This document shows positions 1-8,243 of a stretch of DNA of 64,000 nt, piece after piece. The position numbers and the translations under genes were made by a program. Positions within the stretch are counted from its first letter, which is position 1. Every line of letters begins with the position of its first letter. This DNA is from Tautonia plasticadhaerens. GTDB lineage: Bacteria; Planctomycetota; Planctomycetia; Isosphaerales; Isosphaeraceae. The notes below the pieces were generated by a model. It saw only the letters and a list, made by a program, of their open reading frames with translations. It did not search any database and was not told the origin of the DNA. Where the stretch lies: contig NZ_CP036426.1 of the NCBI RefSeq assembly GCF_007752535.1, positions 2,170,001-2,234,000 on the forward strand, in the 5' to 3' direction.

Positions 1-2364
1 GTCCTGGCGCTGGCGGCGGTGGCGGCGGTGGCGAGCGTCTCGGCGCTGGCCGTGGCCGGCGCCCTCCGGTCGGCCGAGCTGGCCGGGGCCCGGGCGGAGG
101 AGGCCGGGCGGCGGGCCCGGGCCGAGGGGGCGAGGCTGACGCTCGACCGGGCCCTGTACCTCTGCCAGCTCGGCGACGTGCACGCCGGGCTGCTCTGGCT
201 GGCCGAGGCCCTGCGGCTCGACGACGAGGCCGGGCTCGGCGACGGGCCGACGATCCGGGCCAACCTCGCCGCCTGGGGGCGCCAGCTCGGCGAGGTGGTG
301 CGGGCGATCCCCCACCCCGAGCACCTCGCCGCCGTCGCCGTCTCCCCCGACGGCGATCGGATGGCGACCGCCTGCCACGACGGCCTCGTCCGGGTCTGGG
401 ATCCCGACACCGAGGGGCCGCCGATCGCGCTCCGGCACGAGGGCCCCGCCACCGTCGTCGCCTTCACCCCGGGCGGGGCCCTGATCTCGGGGGACGGCTC
501 GGGGTGGGTGATCGCCTGGGACCTCGGGCGTCGGGCCCCCCGGTGGCGGCTCCGGGCCCTGGCGGCCTGCGCCGCCATCGCCGTCTCCCCCGACGGGAGC
601 GCCTGCGTCGTCTCGGGACGGGACGGGGACGGGGTGGGCGTGGCCCGGCTGGTCGACCTCGGCGGGGGGACGTTGATCGGCGAGCCGATGCGCCACGAGG
701 GCTCCGTCGCGATCCTCGACGTGGCCTACCGGCCCGACGGCCTGGCCCTCGCCACCGCCGGCCACGACGGCACCGTCCGCACCTGGGACGCCCGGACCGG
801 GGCACCCGGGCCGCTCCGGCTGGGGCACCCGATGCCCGCCCAGGTCGTGGCCTATTCCCCCGACGGGGCCCGGCTGCTCACCGGCTGCCGGGACGGCCGG
901 CTGCGGACCTGGGACGCGGGCCTGGGCGTCGAGCTGGCCGGCCCGAGGCCGGCCCACCTGTCGGGGATCTCGGGCCTGGAGTTCCGGCCCGACGGCCGGG
1001 TGCTGCTGACCGTCGGCTGGGACGCCACGGCGCGGCTCTGGGACGCGGCCACCGGCCGGCCGATCGGCCCGGAACTGCCGCACCACCTCGACCTGGCCGC
1101 CGGCACCTTCTTCCCCGACGGCCGTCGGATCGCCACGGTCTCCAATGACTTCGTGGCCCGGGTCTGGGCCGCCCCCCCCGGGCCGCCCAACGAGCCGATC
1201 CTCCGGCCCGGCGGCTCGATCCGGCACGTCTCCTACCGCCCCGACGGCCGGGCCTTCCTGACCGGGGACGACCGGGGCCGCTCCCAGCTCTGGGACGCCG
1301 GGGACCTCTCGCCGATCGGCGGGCCCATGGTGCACCCCGGCGGGCTCGCCCGCATGGAGTTCGACGAGTCCTCCCGACGCCTGCTGACCTTCCGAGATCG
1401 GCGGATCATGGTCTGGGACGCCCGGGAGGGCGGGCCGACCGGGCTGGCGATCGAGGCGCCGATCCCCCTGATCTTCCCGAAGTTCGCCGCCGGCGGCGAC
1501 CGGATCGTCGCCGTCGCGATCGACGGCCGGCTCTCCTGCTGGGACTCGGCCGACGGCCGACCGGCCTGGGGGCCGGTGGACGTGCCCCTGGAACCGGACG
1601 TCCTGATCACCTCCCCCGACGGCCGGTCCGCCTGGGTCGGCGGCGGGGGCGGGACGATGATCGAGCTGGAGGTCGAGACCGGCCGGATCTCGAACACCGT
1701 GGCCGGCCTCGGGGCGACCGTGCTGGCGATGGCGGTCACCCCCGATGGGGAGACGGCGCTGGCCGGCCTGGCCGACGGCCGGGCCGTCCTGATCGACCTG
1801 TCCGACGGGGCCCGGCTGGGGCCGGAGATGGCCCACCGGGCCCCCCTGGCCTGGGTCGGCTTCGACGCCGAGGGCGGCGAGGCGCTGACCGAGTCCGGCG
1901 GGGTCCTCCGGCGCTGGGACGCGCGGACCGGGGCCCCGATCGGGCCGATGCTCCCCCACCTGGGCCCGACGATCGCCCGGGCCCGGGATGCCGGGCTCCG
2001 CACCGTCCTGACCGGCCAGGCGGGCGGCGACGCGATGGCCTGGGACGTGGCCTCCGGCAGGGCGATCGGCCCCCCCCTGGAGCACCTCGGCCCCGTCTCG
2101 GGCCTGGCGATCCACCCGGACGGCTCGGAGGCGCTGTCGTGCGACGGCACCGGCACGGTCTACCGCTGGCGCCGTCCCGCGCCGATGTCCGGCGAACCGG
2201 GCCGGGTCAACCTGGCCGTCGAGGTGCGGACGGGGATGGCCCTGGTGGGGGATGCGGCCCTCCCGCTGGATCTGGACGGGTGGCGCTCCCGACGGGCCCG
2301 GCTCGACGGGCCGTCCCCGCCCGACCCGGGGACCCCGGATCCGTCCCCCTCCCCGGCCCGATGA
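1..2364 (+). CDS. WD40-repeat protein, C-terminal part (probably of a membrane Ser/Thr protein kinase); 5' end outside window
   Basis: The frame is open from base 1, so the true start lies upstream; 787 residues are visible. The first residues are an Ala/Val/Leu-rich hydrophobic stretch that reads as the end of a transmembrane helix, followed by an Ala/Arg/Glu-rich segment resembling a short coiled coil. From about residue 100 onward come many WD40 blades with recurring SPDG or RPDG turns and closing VRVWD, VRTWD, LRTWD or ARLWD strands, so at least one full beta-propeller and probably two. In planctomycetes this arrangement (TM helix, short linker, WD40 blades) is the usual extracytoplasmic half of a Ser/Thr kinase; the kinase part would be upstream and is not seen. 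It could also be a stand-alone membrane WD40 protein. The tail is Pro/Ser-rich. Confidence 0.85.
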   Translation, partial: VLALAAVAAVASVSALAVAGALRSAELAGARAEEAGRRARAEGARLTLDRALYLCQLGDVHAGLLWLAEALRLDDEAGLGDGPTIRANLAAWGRQLGEVVRAIPHPEHLAAVAVSPDGDRMATACHDGLVRVWDPDTEGPPIALRHEGPATVVAFTPGGALISGDGSGWVIAWDLGRRAPRWRLRALAACAAIAVSPDGSACVVSGRDGDGVGVARLVDLGGGTLIGEPMRHEGSVAILDVAYRPDGLALATAGHDGTVRTWDARTGAPGPLRLGHPMPAQVVAYSPDGARLLTGCRDGRLRTWDAGLGVELAGPRPAHLSGISGLEFRPDGRVLLTVGWDATARLWDAATGRPIGPELPHHLDLAAGTFFPDGRRIATVSNDFVARVWAAPPGPPNEPILRPGGSIRHVSYRPDGRAFLTGDDRGRSQLWDAGDLSPIGGPMVHPGGLARMEFDESSRRLLTFRDRRIMVWDAREGGPTGLAIEAPIPLIFPKFAAGGDRIVAVAIDGRLSCWDSADGRPAWGPVDVPLEPDVLITSPDGRSAWVGGGGGTMIELEVETGRISNTVAGLGATVLAMAVTPDGETALAGLADGRAVLIDLSDGARLGPEMAHRAPLAWVGFDAEGGEALTESGGVLRRWDARTGAPIGPMLPHLGPTIARARDAGLRTVLTGQAGGDAMAWDVASGRAIGPPLEHLGPVSGLAIHPDGSEALSCDGTGTVYRWRRPAPMSGEPGRVNLAVEVRTGMALVGDAALPLDLDGWRSRRARLDGPSPPDPGTPDPSPSPAR

Positions 2365-2419
2365 CCGGCCCGTCCCCGGGATTCGGGGCCCCCCGGGCGT
2401 GCTCCCCCGGTCAATCGCC

Positions 2420-2448
2420 TTGACTTCGGCGGGCCGCCCTCCCAGACT
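2420..2448 (+). promoter_or_regulatory. Candidate sigma70-type promoter for the small exported protein
   Basis: TTGACT at 2420-2425, a 17-nt spacer, and CAGACT at 2443-2448. The -35 is five of six to consensus; the -10 is weaker. A start site near 2455 would give a leader of about 48 nt before the GTG at 2503. Found by eye. Confidence 0.4.
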
Positions 2449-2502
2449 GGGGGTGACACATCTCCCCCTCCCGACCTCCCCAGACGCCTCGGAGTGCACC
2501 GG

Positions 2503-2910
2503 GTGACCGTCCCCCGACCCATCCCCCGGCAGGCCCTGACCATCGCCGCCCTGATCGGGCTGGTGGCGGCGGTCCTCCCCGGGCCCCGGGCGGTCGCGGG
2601 CACCTGCCACGAGGCGGATCGGCCGGTCTTCGGGCTCTCGACGGGAGGGGCCGGCGAACCCGTCCCGGCCCCCGCCGATCGGGTCGGGACGGTCGCCGAG
2701 CCCTCCCCCGTCCGGATCGAGCCGAGCTGCCCGTCCGAGGACCCGGATCGGGGCCCGACCCGGCTGGTGGTCGGGGGCGAACTCCCGCTGTCCGACGCGA
2801 TCCGGACCGCCGCCCGCACCCCGTCCCGGGGGTTCCTCCGGGCCGACCGGGATCGCTCCCGCCCCCTCCAGGGCCCCAATCGGATCGACCGCCCCCCCAG
2901 GGCCCGCTGA
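2503..2910 (+). CDS. Small exported protein of unknown function
   Basis: It encodes 135 residues. GTG 2503 is preferred over GTG 2494 because GGAG (2491-2494) lies about 8 nt upstream of it. The N-terminus has basic residues and then a hydrophobic stretch (LTIAALIGLVAAVLPG) ending at an Ala-rich site, which reads as a Sec signal peptide. The rest is rich in Pro, Arg and Asp, holds two Cys, and looks disordered; no domain was recognised. It sits between the WD40 gene and the cytochrome gene, with its own promoter-like sequence at 2420-2448. It could still be a chance open frame in GC-rich DNA, but the start signal, signal peptide and upstream promoter agree with one another. Confidence 0.5.
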   Translation: MTVPRPIPRQALTIAALIGLVAAVLPGPRAVAGTCHEADRPVFGLSTGGAGEPVPAPADRVGTVAEPSPVRIEPSCPSEDPDRGPTRLVVGGELPLSDAIRTAARTPSRGFLRADRDRSRPLQGPNRIDRPPRAR

Positions 2911-2994
2911 CGGACCGTCCTGATCTCCCACCCTCCCCGACCTCGGCCGGCCGGATCCGGCCCCCGATCGGGGTGATCTCGACCGTCCGTCCCG

Positions 2995-3017
2995 CCCGGG
3001 GCCCGATCGGCCCCGGG
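2995..3017. terminator. Perfect 9-bp hairpin downstream of the small exported protein gene
   Basis: CCCGGGGCC (2995-3003) and GGCCCCGGG (3009-3017) pair perfectly around a 5-nt loop. There is no T tract. It begins 85 nt after the upstream stop and may end that transcript or shape the leader of the cytochrome gene. Confidence 0.4.
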
Positions 3018-3053
3018 TCGCGCCCCGAACCCATCCGATCCGATTCCGATTCA

Positions 3054-3091
3054 TCCCGGGGCGATCCGGCTCGATGCCGATCGCCCCGGGA
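3054..3091. promoter_or_regulatory. Perfect 13-bp inverted repeat just upstream of the cytochrome gene ribosome-binding site
   Basis: TCCCGGGGCGATC (3054-3066) and GATCGCCCCGGGA (3079-3091) are exact reverse complements around a 12-nt loop. The repeat ends 16 nt before the Shine-Dalgarno sequence GAGGAGGG (3108-3115) of the gene starting at 3121. It could be a terminator for upstream transcription, an operator, or a leader structure affecting translation. Confidence 0.45.
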
Positions 3092-3120
3092 GGCCCGGCC
3101 CCGTGCCGAGGAGGGCTCGC

Positions 3121-6100
3121 ATGTCCGCGACCGAACGACCCGCGCCCCGACCGATGCGCGACCGACGCGGGTTCGTGTATACCCCGGCCGTCGGCCGGGG
3201 GCTCAGGCCCTGGCTCTGGGCCGTCCTGATCGGGTTCGCCCTGCTGGGGGCCACCGGCATCTACATGTCCAGCGTCACCCTGGTGACCTGGCTCAGCGGC
3301 GCCCCGCAGGACACCTACTTCTACATGCTCATGGTCGCCCTGCACCTGCTGCTGGGCATCGTCCTCATCGTCCCGTTCATCGTCTTCGGCTTCGCCCACC
3401 TCGCCACCTCCTGGAAGCGGCCGAACCGGGCGGCGATCCGCTACGGCCTGATGCTGCTGGCCGCCTCGATCGTGCTGCTGGTCTCCGGGGTCGTGCTGGT
3501 CCGGATCGGCGGCTTCGAGGTGCGGGATCCGGTCGTCCGGGAGGTCGGCTACTGGCTGCACCTGCTGACGCCGGTGCTGGCGATCGGCCTCTATGTCCGG
3601 CACCGGCTGGCGGGGCCGAGGATCAACTGGCAGTACGCCCGGCTCTGGAGCGTCGGGGTCACCGTGGTCGTCGTGCTCATGGGCCTGATGCACGCCCACG
3701 ACCCGAGGCAGCTGAACAAGGTCGGGCCGAGGGAGGGCGCGAAGTACTTTTTCCCCTCCGAGGTGAAGACGGCCGACGGCAACCTGATCCCGGCCGAGAC
3801 CCTGATGATGGACCAGTATTGCATGGAGTGCCATCAGGACGCCTACGACGGCTGGTTCCACTCCTCGCACCACTTCAGCTCGTTCAACAACCCGCTGTAC
3901 CTGCATAGCGTCCGGGAGACCCGGAAGGTCGCCCTGGAGCGGGACGGCGACACGCAGGCCTCCCGATGGTGCGCCGGCTGCCACGACGTCGTGCCGTTCC
4001 TCTCGGGCAAGTTCGACGACCCAAAGTACGACGACGTGAACGACCCGACCGCCCACGCGGGGATCACCTGTACGTCGTGCCACTCGATCACGCACGTCAA
4101 CAGCAGCCGGGGCAACGCCGACTACACCATCGAGGAGCCGCAACACTACCCCTTCGCCTACAGCGACAACCCGATGCTCCAGTGGGTCAACCGGACGCTG
4201 GTGAAGGCCAAGCCGGATCTGCACAAGCAGACCTTCCTGAAGCCCCTGCACAAGACGGCCGAGTTCTGCTCGACGTGCCACAAGGTCAACCTGCCGTTCC
4301 AGCTCAACCACTACAAGGACTTCACCCGGGGGCAGAACCACCACGATTCCTACCTGCTCTCGGGGGTCTCCGGCCACGGGGCGCGCAGCTTCTACTACCC
4401 GGAGGTGGCGAAGACCAATTGCACGGAATGCCACATGAACTTCGTGGCCTCCGACGACTTCGGCGCCCAGAACTTCGACGGCGAGGCCGGCCGGGAGATC
4501 CACAACCACATGTTCCTCGGCGCCAACACGGGCCTGGCCGCGGCGCTCGGCGACGAGGAGATGCTGGAGGCCCACACCGAATACCTGACCGACAAGAAGG
4601 TGCGCGTCGACATCTTCGGGCTCCGCGAGGGCGGGACGGTCGACGGCGAGCTGGTCGCCCCGATCCGGCCCGAGATCCCCGAGCTGGAGCCGGGCGCCTC
4701 CTACCTGGTCGAGGTCGTCGTCCGGACCTTGGGTGTCGGCCACCACTTCTCGCAGGGGACGGTGGACTCGAACGAGATCTGGGTCGAGCTGACGGCGAAG
4801 TCCGGCGACCGGGTGCTCGGCAAGTCCGGCGGGATGGACGAGCGGGGATACGTCGACCCGTACTCCCACTTCATCAACGTCTACATGCTCGACCGCGACG
4901 GCAACCGGATCGACCGGCGCAACCCGCAGGACATCTTCGTGCCGCTCTACAACCGCCAGATCCCGCCGGGCGCCGGCCAGGTCGTCCACTTCCGGCTCGA
5001 CGTGCCCGAGGAGGGGATCGACGGGCCGATCGCGCTGGAGGCCGAGGTCAACTACCGCAAGTTCGACCGGACGTACCTCGACCACGTCTACGGCGAGGGG
5101 GTGTGGCCCGATCCCGACGAGGACGGCGAGCCGGACCCGCTGCCGATCGTCGTGATGGCCCGGGACGCGGTCGAGTTGCCCGTCTCCGGGGGCCCGACGC
5201 CGGAGAACCCGCCGTCGCCGATCGAGCAGGAATGGCAGCGCTGGAACGACTACGGCATCGGCCTGCTGCTCGAGGGGGGCGACACCGGCGCCCAGAAGGG
5301 CCTGCTGAAGCAGGCCGAGCCGGTCTTCCTCGCCGTGGCCGAGCGGTACGGCAAGGGGGACGGCTGGGTCAACCTCGCCCGGGTCTACCAGAAGGAGGGG
5401 CGCATCCCCGACGCCCTGGAGGCCCTCCGCAAGGCCGCGGCCGACCCCGAGTTCGCCGCGAAGTGGACGATCAACTGGCTGACCGGCCAGATCAACATGC
5501 GGCAGGGGAACCTCGACGCCGCGATCAAGAGCTTCGAGGACGTGCTCAGCACCAAGATCCCGAGCCGGAAGTTCGACTTCAGCCAGGATTACATGGTCAT
5601 CAACGAGCTGGGCCGGGCCCTCGACCGCCGGGGCCGCATCGAGGCCCTCGACAGCCCCGAGCGGTTCTCCTACATGAGCCGGGCCGTCGACGCCTTCCGT
5701 CGGACGCTCGCGATCGACCCGGAGAACGGCGACGCCCACTTCGGGCTCGGCCAGGCGTATGCCGAGTTCGCCCCCGACCGGTCGGCCTTCGAGCCCTGGG
5801 AAGGGCCCCCGCCGGAGCCGGCGCGGCTGGTGGACCTCGCCGCCGAGGTCGCCGCCCCGGACGCGGGCCCGGGCGCACGGGAGCAGTCCGCCCGGGAGCT
5901 GGCCCGGCAGATCGAGGCCTTCGTGGACGGGCCGAGGCCGGCCTTCGCCTCCCGGGTCGGCACGCTGATCGAGGTGGTCGGGCTGCTCGGCCCGGCGTGG
6001 GAGCGGCAGGCCGACGCGCCGGCGAAGGCCGGGCTGTCCCTCGCCCTGGAGTCGGCCCACAAGGCCCTGCACAACTTCGTCAGGCCGGACGAGACGGCCG

Positions 6101-6264
6101 AGGGCCGGGCCATCCGGATCGCCCGGGAGAAGGACCCCGCGGCCGACCAGAATGCCCAGCCGATCGTCATCCACGACCTGCACCGGCCCGGGGCCCCCGG
6201 GTTGCCCGACGCCGCCGGCCGCACCGATCCCGACTCCCGAGCCGAGAGCGAGGTGACGGAATGA
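3121..6264 (+). CDS. Membrane-anchored multihaem cytochrome c with C-terminal TPR domain
   Basis: ATG 3121 is chosen because GAGGAGGG ends 5 nt upstream; 1047 residues. Residues 25-200 hold about five hydrophobic helices. Two of them carry pairs of His spaced 14-18 residues apart (for example HLLTPVLAIGLYVRH), as expected for a b-type bis-His membrane haem domain. Next come five c-type haem sites: CMECH near 234, CAGCH near 284, CTSCH near 317, CSTCH near 383 and CTECH near 434, with further His that could be distal ligands. A beta-rich segment follows, then TPR-like helices from about residue 690. The protein probably moves electrons between the quinone pool or membrane and a periplasmic partner. 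Its stop overlaps the start of the CRTAC1-type gene (ATGA at 6261-6264), so the two are likely translated together. The substrate is unknown. Confidence 0.88.
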   Translation: MSATERPAPRPMRDRRGFVYTPAVGRGLRPWLWAVLIGFALLGATGIYMSSVTLVTWLSGAPQDTYFYMLMVALHLLLGIVLIVPFIVFGFAHLATSWKRPNRAAIRYGLMLLAASIVLLVSGVVLVRIGGFEVRDPVVREVGYWLHLLTPVLAIGLYVRHRLAGPRINWQYARLWSVGVTVVVVLMGLMHAHDPRQLNKVGPREGAKYFFPSEVKTADGNLIPAETLMMDQYCMECHQDAYDGWFHSSHHFSSFNNPLYLHSVRETRKVALERDGDTQASRWCAGCHDVVPFLSGKFDDPKYDDVNDPTAHAGITCTSCHSITHVNSSRGNADYTIEEPQHYPFAYSDNPMLQWVNRTLVKAKPDLHKQTFLKPLHKTAEFCSTCHKVNLPFQLNHYKDFTRGQNHHDSYLLSGVSGHGARSFYYPEVAKTNCTECHMNFVASDDFGAQNFDGEAGREIHNHMFLGANTGLAAALGDEEMLEAHTEYLTDKKVRVDIFGLREGGTVDGELVAPIRPEIPELEPGASYLVEVVVRTLGVGHHFSQGTVDSNEIWVELTAKSGDRVLGKSGGMDERGYVDPYSHFINVYMLDRDGNRIDRRNPQDIFVPLYNRQIPPGAGQVVHFRLDVPEEGIDGPIALEAEVNYRKFDRTYLDHVYGEGVWPDPDEDGEPDPLPIVVMARDAVELPVSGGPTPENPPSPIEQEWQRWNDYGIGLLLEGGDTGAQKGLLKQAEPVFLAVAERYGKGDGWVNLARVYQKEGRIPDALEALRKAAADPEFAAKWTINWLTGQINMRQGNLDAAIKSFEDVLSTKIPSRKFDFSQDYMVINELGRALDRRGRIEALDSPERFSYMSRAVDAFRRTLAIDPENGDAHFGLGQAYAEFAPDRSAFEPWEGPPPEPARLVDLAAEVAAPDAGPGAREQSARELARQIEAFVDGPRPAFASRVGTLIEVVGLLGPAWERQADAPAKAGLSLALESAHKALHNFVRPDETAEGRAIRIAREKDPAADQNAQPIVIHDLHRPGAPGLPDAAGRTDPDSRAESEVTE

Positions 6265-8063
6265 ACACCAACGACCCGAAGACCTGGGCGGTCCTCTTCG
6301 CCACCGCCGTCGCCGCCGCCCTGTCGCTGACCGGTTGCGGGGCCGACACCGGGGCCGAGTTCGTCCCGGCGGCCGCCCCCCCCGAGGCGGCGCCGGTCGT
6401 CGAGCCGGCCGCCCTGCCGACGGTCAAGTTCGTCGAGGTGACCGACGAGGCCGGCATCGACTTCGTCCACCACAACGCCGCCGAGGGGGAGAAGCTGCTG
6501 CCCGAGACGATGGGGTCGGGCGTCGCCGTGCTCGACTACGACGCCGACGGCCACCCCGACCTCCTGTTCGTCAATCAACGCCCCTGGCACGCCGAGGAGG
6601 GGGCGGGGGACGCCCCCTCGCCGGCCCTCTACCGCAACGACGGGGCCGGGAACTTCGAGGAGGTGACCTCGGCCGCCGGCCTGGACGTCCCGGTATTCGG
6701 AATGGGGGCGGTCGTCGGCGACATCGACAACGACTCGGATCCCGACCTCTACATCACCACCGTCTCCGGCGGCCTCCTGTTCCGGAACGACGGCGGCACC
6801 TTCGTCGACGTCACCGACGAGGCGGGGGCCGGGGCCGGCGACGGCTGGCTGACCTCCGGCGCCTTCTTCGACCTGGAGAACGACGGGGATCTGGATCTGT
6901 TCCTCTGCTGCTACGTCGAGTGGACGGCCGATTTCGACCGGGCCCAGGGCTTCCAGCTCACCGGGGCCGGCCGCGCCTACGGCCCGCCGACCGCCTTCCG
7001 GGGGGGCCATTGCGTCCTGCTCCGCAACGAAGGCGACGGCACCTTCGCCGACGTCAGCGAGGAGGCCGGCATCCGCCTGGTCACCCCCGAGCTGAAGGAG
7101 CCGATGGCCAAGGCCCTCGGCGTCGCCCCCTTCGACGTGGACGGCGACGGGTTCGTGGATCTCGCCGTGGCGAACGACACGGTCCGCAACTTCCTGTTCC
7201 GGAACCGGGGGGACGGCACGTTCGAGGAGCTGGGGATCGTCTCCGGCGTCTCGTTCGACCCCTCGGGGCAGGTCCGGGGGGCGATGGGGATCGACTGGGC
7301 CCACTTCCGGAACGACCGGTCGCTGGCCCTGGCGATCGCCAACTTCGCCAACGAGATGACGGCGCTCTACGTGGCCGACGACCCGACCCGGATGCAGTTC
7401 ATCGACCTGGCGAACGTCTTCGGCCTGGGGGCCCCGACGCAGCCCCCCCTGAAGTTCGGCCTCTTCTTCTTCGACTACGACCTCGACGGCCGGCCCGACC
7501 TGCTCTCGGTCAACGGGCACCTCGAATCGGACATCGAGAAGACCCAGGCGTCCGAGACTTACCGCCAGCCCGCCCAACTGTTCTGGAACAGCGGCCGGGC
7601 CGGGCCGACCCTGTTCACCCAGGTGTCGAAGGAGCAGGCCGGGCCGGACCTGTTCACCCCGATCGTCGGCCGGGGCAGCGCCTACCTCGACCTGGAGGGG
7701 GACGGCGACCTCGACGTGGTCATGACCTCCAGCGGCGGCGAGGCCCGCCTCTTCCGCAACGACGGCGGGGATGAGAATCACTGGATCCGGATCCGACTCG
7801 TCGGCCGGCGGTCGAACCGGGACGGGATCGGCGCCCGGATCGAACTCAAGGCGGGGGGCCAGGAGCAGGTCCGCCAGCACTTCCCGAGCAAGGGCTACCT
7901 CTCGTCCGTCGAGATGCCGATCACCTTCGGCCTCGGGGGCGCCGATCGGGCCGGGTCGCTGACGGTCCGCTGGCCCTCGGGCAAGGTCGACGAGTTTGCG
8001 GACCTGGAGGCCGATAGGTCCTACTCGATCGACGAGGAGCAGGGCATCGTCCCGAGTCCCTGA
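6261..8063 (+). CDS. CRTAC1 family (FG-GAP / ASPIC-UnbV) lipoprotein
   Basis: It encodes 600 residues. ATG 6261 overlaps the stop of the cytochrome gene by 4 nt. The N-terminus is a lipoprotein signal peptide with lipobox SLTGC, giving a lipidated Cys at residue 26. The body consists of repeated Ca-binding FG-GAP/VCBS motifs such as DYDADGHPDLLFVN, DIDNDSDPDLYI, DVDGDGFVDLAVAN and DLEGDGDLDVVM, typical of an integrin-alpha-like seven-bladed propeller. The last 80 residues match the ASPIC/UnbV region (SNRDGIGARIEL, VRWPSGKVDEF). The family is often found next to multihaem cytochromes or TPR proteins in planctomycetes. It is probably a surface or periplasmic partner of the cytochrome; its biochemical role is not established. 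Confidence 0.9.
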   Translation: MNTNDPKTWAVLFATAVAAALSLTGCGADTGAEFVPAAAPPEAAPVVEPAALPTVKFVEVTDEAGIDFVHHNAAEGEKLLPETMGSGVAVLDYDADGHPDLLFVNQRPWHAEEGAGDAPSPALYRNDGAGNFEEVTSAAGLDVPVFGMGAVVGDIDNDSDPDLYITTVSGGLLFRNDGGTFVDVTDEAGAGAGDGWLTSGAFFDLENDGDLDLFLCCYVEWTADFDRAQGFQLTGAGRAYGPPTAFRGGHCVLLRNEGDGTFADVSEEAGIRLVTPELKEPMAKALGVAPFDVDGDGFVDLAVANDTVRNFLFRNRGDGTFEELGIVSGVSFDPSGQVRGAMGIDWAHFRNDRSLALAIANFANEMTALYVADDPTRMQFIDLANVFGLGAPTQPPLKFGLFFFDYDLDGRPDLLSVNGHLESDIEKTQASETYRQPAQLFWNSGRAGPTLFTQVSKEQAGPDLFTPIVGRGSAYLDLEGDGDLDVVMTSSGGEARLFRNDGGDENHWIRIRLVGRRSNRDGIGARIELKAGGQEQVRQHFPSKGYLSSVEMPITFGLGGADRAGSLTVRWPSGKVDEFADLEADRSYSIDEEQGIVPSP

Positions 8064-8070
8064 TCGACGG

Positions 8071-8099
8071 GCGGCCCCGCCCCACTCCGTCGGGGCCGC
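8071..8099. terminator. Hairpin after the CRTAC1-type gene
   Basis: GCGGCCCCG (8071-8079) pairs perfectly with CGGGGCCGC (8091-8099) around an 11-nt loop, 7 nt after the stop codon. No T tract follows. Confidence 0.5.
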
Positions 8100-8112
8100 T
8101 CGGATCCTGGAC

Positions 8113-8141
8113 TCGATCGACCGCCCGGCGGGGTCGATCGA
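8113..8141. terminator. Second hairpin between convergent genes
   Basis: TCGATCGACC (8113-8122) pairs perfectly with GGTCGATCGA (8132-8141) around a 9-nt loop. It lies midway between the convergent CRTAC1-type and TPR genes and has no T tract. Confidence 0.4.
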
Positions 8142-8196
8142 CATCATCGACGGGGTTGCGGCAGCTGGAGGACGGCCTGAAGCGGGCCGGGGACGT

Positions 8197-8236
8197 ACGG
8201 CCGGGTGTCCGGGATTATTCCCGAGGCCCCGGCCGT
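8197..8236. terminator. Nested hairpin just after the TPR gene stop (minus strand)
   Basis: ACGGCCGGG (8197-8205) pairs with CCCGGCCGT (8228-8236), and an inner stem CGGG (8210-8213)/CCCG (8220-8223) closes a 6-nt loop. On the minus strand it begins 7 nt after the TPR gene stop at 8244, the position expected of a terminator; no T tract is present. Confidence 0.5.
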
Positions 8237-8243
8237 TTCCGCG

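Noticed and set aside
3966-6260. Plus-strand frame that runs through the cytochrome gene into the CRTAC1-type gene
   Set aside because: It overlaps the haem motifs in another frame and is Arg/Pro-rich; the real start is the ATG at 6261 with lipoprotein signal.
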